Source of the DNA: Symbiodinium natans
Lineage: Eukaryota > Sar > Dinophyceae > Suessiales > Symbiodiniaceae
Assembly: GCA_905221605.1 (NCBI GenBank)
Contig: CAJNDS010002446.1
Location: 490,148-554,147, forward strand
DNA length: 64,000 nt
Reading direction: 5' to 3'
Shown here piece by piece: positions 12,173-22,494 of the stretch. Both the position numbers and the translations under genes were made by a program. The notes beneath the pieces were generated by a model. That model was not told where the DNA came from, made no database searches, and worked only from the letters and a program-made list of their open reading frames with translations. Each line of letters starts with the position of its first letter. Positions within the stretch are counted from its first letter, which is position 1.

Positions 12173-15100
12173 TTATCGCTGCCCGATAAATGGCCAAGTC
12201 TTCGCCTCACGGGAAGTTGTCAAAAGCTTTGACGGCCACCGAACCCGAGTGCCATGCATTGCGCAGTGCATTATGGGTTGCCTGTTCCTACGGCGGGCTT
12301 TGATGAGCATCTTCTCCAGGCGTTCAAAGCGATCCTGCATGCGGACACGGTCACAGTCTTCGTTTCCAGATGCACGGTTGGGATGCCTTACTTGCAGAGT
12401 AGCATCTCTACAGTAAGGCTTTCTGGTCCTTACAGTGACTTCCGGTAGAACATTTACAAAAATATGTTTTCCGAGTTTTCCGCAGATTCTACCTGAGAAC
12501 GTAGTGGTCGAGTTCTCTCCGCCCTCCCGTGTCCTGGTAGTGCTCCTCGAGCTCAGGCCAGGGAGTGTCCGGCGAGGAAGAACCGCCAAATCTCAGGACA
12601 GTGTCCTGGGGTTTAGGGCCTGTTTAGGGTTAAGTGTACGTGTGTGGGTGGGGGGGGGGGGGGGGCTTGGGCCAAGTGCCGTTGCCCCACTCGGCCTGCC
12701 AACCCAACTTGCCTCGCTGCGTCGCTGGCACCACACTTGCCCTCTTGCCCCACTTGCGCTTACCCTGCCCTGCCCACTCCCCGAGTCCCCGAGCAGAGAC
12801 CTGACTTTGTTGGCACTCTTTGTTTCGGGGAAGTTGTGCACCAACAGCTTGCAGCACTTTGGGGGCAAGTCGCGTGCACTCTCTCTTTCTCCGTCCCTTT
12901 CTCACAACTTACAGCGTGAGTGGCACATGCAGACAAGTGATGCAGTGGCAACAGTTTTCAGAGATTGCTGGCGCAGTCTTGCCAAGCAGGCTTGTCGTCG
13001 CAGCCCATATACTGATATGGTGCACTCGAAACACTGGCCGGCGTAGTATTTGCAGCACCCTGCATGCTGGCCCATCCGCCGCTCCACAGGCAGAGAGAGG
13101 AGAGAAAGAGGAAAGAGGAAAGAGGAAAGAGGAAAGAGGAAAGAGGAAAGAGGAAAGAGGAAAGAGGAAAGAGGAAAGAGGAAAGAGGAAAGAGGAAAGA
13201 GGAAAGATAAAGAAGGAGGAAAGAGGAAAGAGAGAAAGAGGAAGAGAGAGGAAAGAGAAAGGGGAAAGAGGAAAGAGGAAAGACGAAAGGGAAGAGAAAG
13301 AGAAAGAGGAAGCGAGGGAGGAAGAGAAGAGAGAGAGAGGGAGAAGGGGAGAGAGGGAGAGAGGGAGAGAGAGAGGGAGAGAGAGAGAGGGCGGAGAGGG
13401 GAGGAGAGGAGGGAGAGAGGAGAGAGGGAGAGAGGAGAGAGAGAGGGAGAGGGGAGAGGGGAGAGAGGGAGAGAGGGAGAGCGAGGGAGAGAGGGAGAGA
13501 GGGAGAGAGGGAGAGAGGGAGAGAGAGGAGAGGGAGAGAGGGAGAGAGGAGAGAGGGAGGGGAGAGGGAGAGAGGGAGGGGAGAGAGGGAGAGAGGGAGA
13601 GAGGGAGAGGAGAGGGAGAGAGAGGGGGAGAGAGGGAGAGAGGAGGGGGAGAGGGAGAGAGGGAGAGGGAGAGGGAGAGAGGGAGAGAGGGAGAGAGAGA
13701 GGGAGGGAGAGAGAGGGAGGCAGGGAGGGAGGAAGAGGGAGAGAGGAGAGGGGAGGGAGAGAGAGAGAGGGAGAGGAGGGAGGGGAGGGGGAGGGAGGGA
13801 GGGGGAGGGAGGCAGAGAGGGAGGCAGAGAGAGAGAGGCAGAGGGAGGCAGAGAGGGAGGGAGGGAGGGAGGGAGGGAGGGAAGGAGGGCAGGGAGGGAG
13901 GCAGGGAGGGAGGGAGGCAAGGAGGGAGGCGGGAGGGAGGGAGGGAGGCAGGGAGGGAGAGAGAAGTGCCGCTAAAAGCTGACCTCCCCTCGCACCCCGC
14001 CCCGCCCCCCGCCTGTCCTGAACCACCATGTGAGCATTGGCGGGCTCAAAAACCTGGACTCCTCCGGCAGGACCTCGATCGCCCTGACTGAACTCCAAGT
14101 GCTCCTGACAATCGTTGAGGATTGGGGCATCAGATTCAAAATTGGGTTTAGGGCTTATGAGGTTAGGGTTTCATGGGTTCTGAGTCTAACCTCCTAAAGC
14201 TCCTCGAAATGGAGGTTTGCCAAAAAGGTGTTCCAACGCCTCGAGACAGCATGAGAGCGGCCATGAAGGCTATTAAGCTATGGTACGACTATGGTGACAA
14301 TAAGGATAGTGACATAAGGAATATTATCCATAATCTATACATGTTAAACTTATATCATACATATATCTAGATGTACCGTCAGCGGCACTGCTCGGACGGA
14401 CACGGGGGGGCTGCCGTGACAGGACAATAAGCTTGTTGAGCCGCATCATCAGAGCTCCACACGGCCCCCTACACCCGACCTGACCTTCTCACGAATGCGG
14501 CGCCGCGCCTTCTCGGAATGCTCTCAGCCATTGCTGCTACAAGGAATGCACGGTCTAGCCGAGCAAAGCCCTGCAAGTCTGCAAAGTTTCGTCCGTACGT
14601 CTCCACCATCTGTGCCAGAAAGAGGTTCCTTCACATGAATCTAAGAAGCGATGTCAGCATTCTAATATGCCTTCTTATTACTTTCAATCAGATTCAAACA
14701 GGTAGTCCAAGGCTGAACACGCTCCGAACCAATTCCAAGGCACAAGATGAACATGACCATGAGGATGCTGAACACACCAAGCAAGACCAAAACCGGTGTA
14801 TCCGGATAGATGCGATACCAAGCACTGTCGGGAAGCGTTCCAAGCGTTACCTGCAACAATGTCAGGGCCCAGCCCTGCGCGCCGTCCACTTCTGGCACTT
14901 GGGCCAGAGTATTGATGGTAGTCGCAAAAGCTAGGACCAACAGGCACCCCATTGCCGCAGTAGGCACGATTTGCGATAGCATTTGTTGGCAAGCCAAGAG
15001 AAAAGCCGACACCTTTGTAGAGAATGTGGTCAAATCCAATAACAAGAACCAGTGTAGCAGCACGGCCACAGCCGATATGGCCGAGTACCAATCCTGGACG

Positions 15101-18100
15101 GGTTCCGCCCTCGGACAGATTCGCGTGAACAGATCGTCCTGGTTTATGCCATACTGGAGGCACCAAATTACCGGCTCCAGGCTCAGCATTGCAATAAGCA
15201 CGAGAAGCAGCATTACAGAGCTGAACCCCTTCCAGCTGCGCATGTAGTCCGGAATGGGGCCTATCAAGGTCCGTTCTATCTCGCCCTCCATCACATCCCG
15301 CAAGATGCGCAAAGCATTCTGACAAAGAAGTGGCCCAAGACTGAAAAGGTACACAGAGGCCCGACCTCAGGTGATCATGTCAACCTAAAAAACCCCAAAG
15401 CCTGATCTAGGCATTGTAGCCTCTTGCCATGCTGCAGTCGAGCTGCAAACAGCCACAACGGCGTTGCCTTCGCGCGTCGTCAATCCCCGCAGAAAAGATT
15501 GGCCAGCGACTAAAATCACGAGTGTGAAGATGAAGTATACACGCTGGAGCAGGAATTTGAAAATCACCTTGGTTGCAAACGTATTCCAGTCTTGAGCAGG
15601 AGACACCTACCTGAAACCGGGAAAGCCAACTCTGAACCTCCATAAACAACTGCACCATCATCCCCTCTGATGTTTGAAGGGACTCTCTACGCGACAACAT
15701 TCCGGTGCCAAGCTTACTAAAGCTGGGGAACATATTCACTAAGTAGCTTGTTTTGATTTAGAGTCTGTATGTGGCTCTCCTAAAACCTCAAACACGGTAG
15801 GTGGAAAGGGTATCCCCCCCCCATTGTCGAAATTGACTTGATTGCAACACTCGGCAAGCGTCTAAGCGATTCCAGACCAAGTCTATCGCCTCCGTAGCGC
15901 ACGGATGGACAATCACCTTCCGGCCATCCCTTTCTTAAAGGGTCTTCAGGCAGGGGGGGCCCCAGGGGGCCATGTAACCCAAGGTCCCCTCAAACTCCCC
16001 ACTACTCCCTAAACTTCTCTTAAGGTTCCCTAGGCACCAACCCTGCGGGAACCCCCTCCCTTAAGGATAACTTTCAGGCCACCAAGTCCGAACCCAAAAC
16101 GCAATGCGGCTGATTATCCTAGAACTCTTGTAAGATGCAGCACTAGAACCCTTGCTCCAACAAACTGACCGTCATGTCGTTCGACCCGCAGGCGACCCTT
16201 GGCTGATGGCTGGTAGGGTCGCAAACTTAGGTTTCAGCCCTGGTACGCTCCTCTGCCACCCCTTCTCTGTGGGAGGTGTCCTCTGTATGAACAGAGCATG
16301 CCTTGGGCAGGAAACCGAATCGCGTCCCGGAAGGACCGACTCGCGCACTGGACTTGCAAGATTCGCGCACGGATTCGCGGCTTCGCGCAAAGGCGGATTC
16401 GCACAGCAGCCGCTTAAGGCGCATTCTATACCCGGGAAGATTCGCGCACGCAGGATTCGCGCACCGAACAGCCGCAGTCAGCCTTGACACCCCTGAGTGG
16501 TCTGCAAAATCCCTACACTTCTTAAACCCTACAGCCTCACACCCCTTGAAGCCCTCCTCAGCCCTGACAAGCGTGAAGCGTGATTGGTGTGCAAAAGCCC
16601 TCAGCCTAAAGTCTTAAAACCCTCAGCTGGGATGGGTAGGGAGGCACAAATCGCCAGCGACTTGGGTGGCACGGCGGCCGAAATCGGTGCTTGAACTAGG
16701 AAGTGTTCTTGAATCAGAATTGCTTGAATCAGGATTCGTGCTTGAGTCGCCAGCGCGTGAACCGCTCGGGTGCTTGAATGCCAGTGCTTGAATCGTGGCG
16801 CGCTTGAAGTGCAAGGCTTGAATCGCGATCTGAGCATGAAACGGAATTTACGCACAGCATGCAGAGAATCCTGCACACCTCTGCAAGAACTATACCCAGA
16901 ACCTCGCTTTGAGATTGTATCCTGGCGTTGCCAATCTCATCGGTACAGTTGGCAAGGTGGTCAGCTGTGTTTTGTGGGGGACGGTGTGAGAGGCGGGGCC
17001 GATGCGAGAAGGTCATAAAAACCTTAACTCTGCAACAAAAGACCACGTTGCAAATTCTAGGATATCTTCATACCGGATATTTCCGCCTTTGGATCTCCAT
17101 GCTCGGCAAGGCGTTCGATGTTCTCACTGAAGTTGCCTGACCCGTCCTGCGTAGCGCATGCAGCGCAAACGATGCACAGCACATCCTGCTTGTAGGCTTG
17201 CAGGCCCCGTCAGGGCCCCTCAATGCATCACATCAAGCAGTCCTGTATCAGGTTCTTGATGTAGTAAATCGCTCTGCGCAGATCCCTTTCCACGATTCGT
17301 GACCGCCAGATGAGACCATCCAACAGTGTAAATAAGAGAGCCGGGGCGTTGACGCTCAATTTGGAGATGAAGTCCGGGTGACGCTCGAAGAGCGCGTCAC
17401 AACCATAGTAGTACACCTGCCTGTCACCACGGATGGTCAGCAGATCTTGGATGATTGTAGTCGCGCAATCCAGGTGACCAGTATCTATGGACCAATCGAG
17501 CGGGGAGATCGACTGAGATCCCACTGTGACAGACAAGACGTCCTGCATTCTCCTCTTGCGAGGCGCGGTCGCAAGCGCGCTCCTGAGAGACACTGCATCG
17601 TTCTGGCTCACAGCCTTCATCACCAATGTGGAACCTTCTAGGCTCACACGAGTCATGATCTGGGCAAAGAGCGACATGGTCCTGCTGTCAGCGCCCACCC
17701 CCCCCCCCCCCGCTTCCCGGCCCATCCATCCCAAAAAAGAAACCAGGGCCCAACTAACAGTAACTAACACGGCCAAGATGGGGCTGCCTGGTGCCGTCTG
17801 CTGCCGGATCATGCAATGAGTACCGTTTAAAGGCCGGGCTCATGGGCGAAGAACATGTCAGAAAAAAGTAAACAGAACTGAAACACTGGCCCGAGAGGCC
17901 ATCTGAAGGCCTCCAAGCACAAAGGCCGGCGCTCGTCAACATAGGGCTCGATGGACTCCACCACTGCATCCGCCAAGGGAGCAAAGAACTCGCTCGGAAT
18001 ATTCATACCTCAGACACATAGACCCCTATTGCCGGTGACCGCAAAGGGTGCGGAATTTCTGCAGCGCACGCGGAAGGCATCCCAAAATACCCCCCCCACT

Positions 18101-20909
18101 GGACACCACCCGAGCTCCCCACTGCCACTTGGCCATGCGGAGTGTACGATTCGAGCCCAGTTCTGAAGGCGTATGATATCTCCTACAGTCCTACAGGGTG
18201 TTTCACATAGGCGGGGTTAATTGAATGTTTGAGATTGTTTGGCGGGAGGGGGTTCTAAAAAAAGTCCCTGAGAAACCCCTGAGGGCAGGGAGACCACATA
18301 TTATGGCAAAAGTCAATGCACATCAGAGACATTAGAGACGTGTCCCATCGCCTTCGGCTTCGTTTGGCCACTCGATCATGAATCATGAACATGCCAGCGC
18401 CATGTCCCATCCCCACCCCTCCTGAAAGGGACATGGCCAAAATTGAGGGGTTTAGGGTTGAGGTTCGCCATGGCTTTGGCCCGGCAGTGTTGGCACCCAG
18501 TACCCTTTCATTCGCGCTCCCGGTTCACTCTGACTTGCCTTAGCAACAGCAAGTAGAAAGTGAAGAACAGAAACACACACACACACACACAGACACACAG
18601 AGCAACAAGGAAAGACAGTAACAGATAACGACAAGCGGCTTTCAAAATGCCACCAACAGGAACGCAGAGGCCAAGAACAGAGCCCTACGAGTCAAGGAAA
18701 AAGGCAGATTTAGCCGCCTAACTCTCGCTGAGTAATGAAACTTTCTGCCGAGGGACCTACATGCTTCAGGCCGACAGCAGAAATTTCCTGCACATATTCG
18801 GCAGGTTCTTCATGAATATGAATCGTCAACATGAGGATTCGATCGACCACGAAGAATAACCTTGTCGTCGATACTTTCAAGTAGTCCCGGGCTCGCGGAG
18901 TTGTTTCAAAGAAGTTCTCAAAAATCTTCTCGCGGTAGTCCCAGAGATCTTTCTCTGACAACGACGGTACGAGCTGCTTCAGGTTGCGCTTGTACCGTGA
19001 CCTGGTAGACAACGCAGCCCGGTGCATAGCTTGAACAGCTTAGTTATGATGACTTGCTTCACGTATCTTGAACGAAGAAGCAAATCCTGACAAGACCGCG
19101 GCGCTTTTGAACTATGGAAGCTGCATCTGCATGAAGTTGCCGCACTACCCTAGCAACTTGCCAGCCAGTCTCATACAACAGCATTGAAAGACCAGCCTAG
19201 ACCCTAAACTTAAGCCCTAACCTTAAGCCCTAACCGGAATGGCAATGGCAAAGATCGAAAGCCTTGTCTAAGCCAGGTCACAATTTGCCTAGAACTCCCG
19301 AGATCATACGGGCGATCTCTCCCCAGAACCAGCTCCAAGCATCCTCGAGATCCATATCCTCAAAAGCGAAAATAAGCGAGAGGGTCGTGAGCGTGGCTTA
19401 CTATCCTGTTCGGGTCCCTTGAATGAAGAAAGGACCTTCTTGGGCATGCGTCGGATGATAGCAATAGTAACATACTATTAAGAGTAGTAGCAACAGGGGA
19501 CAGGAGTAGCAAAAGCAAAAACAAGAGCATGGTCATGGTAAAGACAATACAGTGGTACCTGTAACTTTTGTCCGCAAAATCAGAATAGCAACAACACTAA
19601 AAGCGCGTCATGCAAACCATAAACAATAGTAGAGTTCAAGGCGATTGTCATTCGGTCGTAAAGTCCTTTTAAGGTTGTGTTGCGGTGCCCCGTAACTTGC
19701 AGAGGCAAAGTGTCCCATTCTTCTGGCATCACGGAGCGAAGCGATGCCAACCTCAATCTTAAGGTCAGCATCAAAAGTTGCATTGCGTGTGGTGTGACAC
19801 AACCATGATGCTGTTGCTTAGGCTTCTGATCCCATCGCAGGGCGTGGGTTGAGTTGAATGTTCGGTCCAAGTCGCAGAACCGCCTTGAAAGGGGCCAAGG
19901 AGAGCTTTTGCTTTCCTTTCAAGTACTTCCGGCAAAGAACCAAGGCCAAGACGTGGCACTCTTCCTGTACTCGGTAGGGCTTGTCGGCGTTGGTGGCCAT
20001 AGCTCCAAGGGCATCCAGAGTAGAGCTCATCCACTCCGAGTCTGTAAAGCCCATGATTGAAGCATTAAACATGAACATGTCCTTGAAGGTCTCTGGAGTC
20101 TGTATCCTCTTCTGGCTTTTCGCTTCCCGGGACCCAGGTGCCTCCTCACTTTGCGTTGAAGCTGCAGGAAGATCCTTGCCAACGCTCTCCGTTGCAGGAT
20201 CCTTGCCCACGTTCTTGTTCGTGACCTGCCAACTTTTGATGATTCGCTTGACTCTGCCGCCGTACTCGCGTTTCACGTACAAGAAAACCCCGCCGATGTA
20301 GTTCCAGAGAACCCGAAAGCTTTGGTAGGAGAGCTGCGAGAAGCGGCGGCCCAGTATACCATCCATGGCCACTGCTATACCATTGCTGAAGGTCTCTACA
20401 TAGTCACGGTCGACAGTATCAATATGCTGGAAGGCAAGCCTCTCGGCCTTGTCCTTTAAAGTCCGCGGCTCACCACAATCCGTGATGATGCTGCTTGTGC
20501 CGTTGATGAAACGCATGGCAAACACTTGCCGAGCAAAGCTGAAGGCTTTCCGAATGCCAGGCGAGAGCTCCATAATTGCATCCCAGACTGCTTCTCCAGC
20601 TGCCTGCCTGGAGCCAGCCTTCTCGATAAAGTCGTGCCAGGTGATTTTGATCTCCTCAATCCACTCGTCAGGCAAGTGCAACTGCTCGAGGGTATGATCC
20701 TTGACACCCGCCTCAAAGTTTTCCAAACAGTACCGTGCAAGATTGTCCTGCAAAATGACATCATCGTCAGTCTCCTCGTGTGGGACATGCCCGCTTGAGG
20801 AGGAGGATGAAGAAGAAACGGTGAAGGCCTGCAAGCCCTCTTGTTCTGCATCGCTGTCAGATGCAACCCCGCTGCTATTGGAGGAGACGGCCGAGCCATG
20901 TGCTGACAT
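12173..20909 (-). CDS. Triple-globin / ankyrin / ion-channel fusion protein, 13 exons
   Basis: Exons that join in frame: 20909-19876, 19751-19715, 19358-19282, 19001-18757, 18008-17891, 17681-17243, 17146-17087, 15606-15444, 15365-14744, 14628-14493, 14104-14013, 12591-12493, 12407-12173 (TAA). They total 3,357 nt, or 1,118 residues. The start is the first ATG at 20909 (M-S-A-H-G-S). Layout: acidic/Ser-rich 1-80; globin 1 about 83-232 with AFQHID (His162); globin 2 about 284-380 (RVQEECHVLAL, LASLRSVMPEEW); globin 3 about 384-500 with GLKHVG (His463) as likely proximal haem ligand; ankyrin-like repeats about 510-650 (EGSTLVMKAV, ISPLDWSIDTGHLD); ion-transport domain about 690-940 with TM segments near 691-709, 774-793, 817-836, 846-875, pore loop 889-903 (GWALTLLQVTLGTLP) and S6 at 916-938 (ILNLFLAQM); C-tail with GPAGGVQVFEPANA, FGGSSSPDTPWPE and DRFERLEKML. 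This order matches a dinoflagellate family I recall. The 10/11 junction may lack a short exon, and the true 3' end could lie further on. Confidence 0.85.
13088..13970. repeat. Polypurine (GA-rich) tract filling intron 11 of the globin-channel gene
   Basis: The plus strand is almost purely A/G. It begins as a GGAAAGA heptamer array (about 13,096-13,206) and grades into GAGAGG/GGGAGAGA and finally GGAGGGAGGCAG. In the sense orientation of the host gene it is a pyrimidine tract inside the 1,421-nt intron 12592-14012. Long open frames on both strands here (Arg/Glu-rich and Ser/Pro/Leu-rich) are artefacts. Confidence 0.95.
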
Positions 20910-21189
20910 TGTCAAGCATTGCGCATGGTTTCAGCTCGGCCTTTTTGTAGCCTTTGCTGAGGCGACCGCACGCTTTGGCTGGCGCCTGATTTACGCCTAC
21001 TTTTTCCGAGGCAGCTTGCCTTGGTCTGCATCATGAAGTGAATGCTTTTACTTTTGTCTTGCGCATGGTTCGAGAGTTTTTTGAGTTGTTTCCACAACCT
21101 TTCTCTTGTGCATATGGGCCACCATGAAAGCAGGCATGTTATACACAACCGTCACTTTGCACATGTCAAAGCAGCTGTGATTGAAGTGC

Positions 21190-21264
21190 CGCACGCACGC
21201 GCACGCACACGCACGCACGCACGCACGCACACGCACGCACACGCACGCACGCGCACGCACGCGC

Positions 21265-21308
<44 letters not shown>

Positions 21309-21537
21309 GCAAGCACCCGCACGCTACCCGCAACGCACCCGCACGCACCAGCACGCACCAGCACGCCCACACGCCCACCCGCACGCACCCGCACGCACCC
21401 GCACGCACCCGCCACGCACCCACACGCACCCACACGCACCACACGCACACCCCACACACACACACACCACCCACACCACAACAAACACACACACACACAC
21501 AACACACACACACCACACACACACACACACACACAAC

Positions 21538-21572
<35 letters not shown>

Positions 21573-21816
21573 CAACACACACACACACCCAACCCACGCA
21601 CGCACGCACGCAGCACGCCGAAATCACCACACCCACGCACGCACGCACGCAAGCACGCCACACGCACACCGCCAAGCGCACGCGCCAGCGCACGCGCACG
21701 CGCACGCGCAACGCCAGCTACTGCGCACGCGCCACGCGCACGCGCACGCGCACGCGCACGCGCACGCGCACGCGCACGCGCACTCACACGCGCGCACGCA
21801 CGCACGCGCGAGCTAA
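21190..21816. repeat. ACGC/ACAC mosaic microsatellite
   Basis: About 625 bp of ACGC, CGCACGCA, CACCCG and CACA units in blocks, with two short unique interruptions near 21,615 and 21,660. It sits about 280 bp upstream of the globin-channel start codon, on the promoter side of that gene. Confidence 0.95.
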
Positions 21817-22301
21817 ATTGAGCACTCCAATGACGCATCAAAGCACTCGTTTCAGTTGATGCATTGCATGTTTTCCAAACCACTTTTTAGTATGTACTCT
21901 CAAACTCACACCAACTGTGCCTGCGAATCCTTGCCCTGAAGGGACCTCGGACGCTTCTGAGACCACTGACAGCTACTGACCGTCCCGTGGCCCGAGCACA
22001 CAAACCGATCAGCTCTCGATCGAAGACGCGCAAGGGAGCAGAAAGCTTGGACTGGTGGTCGAGGCGCCTAGCCGTGGGGCAAAGGGGGGGAGAGCCGGAG
22101 CATGAAAGAGAAACTTCGGGCTTCCATCGCATGTCCAAGCCACCACAAAGAACAATGAAATACAATCTCGATCCCACACCTACAGAAGGCCATACCACTG
22201 CAAGTCGTTGCTGGGGTAGAGCGTGCAACAGCTTGTGGTCACAAGCAGCATCTCCGGGCTTACATCGAAAGGAACCTCCTTACCCTTGAAGGCCTCACGT
22301 C

Positions 22302-22327
22302 GCCTCTGGCTTCGCCCAGCCAGAGGC
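22302..22327. repeat. Perfect 10-bp stem inverted repeat
   Basis: GCCTCTGGCT and AGCCAGAGGC flank a 6-nt TCGCCC loop. Isolated, function unknown. Confidence 0.85.
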
Positions 22328-22494
22328 TGCTGGGGCTGCCACAAGCAGCAGTCACCTGAGACAAAGTCAGGCTAGAAATTTCATGGCACTCTGGCCGCGG
22401 GTGGTGCCTTCATGCGTCCTTGTTCCGATGTGTATCCGGGTTATTCTGAAAACCCTGAACGCTCCTAGGCCCCAAATCCGCCAGTCAGTCCTTC

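Larger units (their letters stand above)
20910..22494. other. Divergent intergenic region
   Basis: This lies between the minus-strand globin-channel start and the plus-strand retroposed gene. Apart from the microsatellite and the hairpin listed separately I see no gene. No spliced-leader relic or TATA-like element could be defended. Confidence 0.4.

Noticed and set aside
12820-14098. Long Arg/Glu-rich (plus) and Ser/Pro/Leu-rich (minus) frames of about 400 codons
   Set aside because: They read through the purine tract that lies inside an intron of the globin-channel gene; only the first 30 residues of the minus frame, 14104-14013, are a real exon.
15607-15739. Open minus-strand stretch ending at CAG|GTAGGT, considered as an extra channel-gene exon
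   Set aside because: It would leave only about 20 nt before the next exon; the acceptor TAG|GTG at 15606 gives an in-phase model without it.
21042-21883. Frames of 180-260 codons over the ACGC/ACAC repeat
   Set aside because: Same reason; low-complexity translation in all frames.
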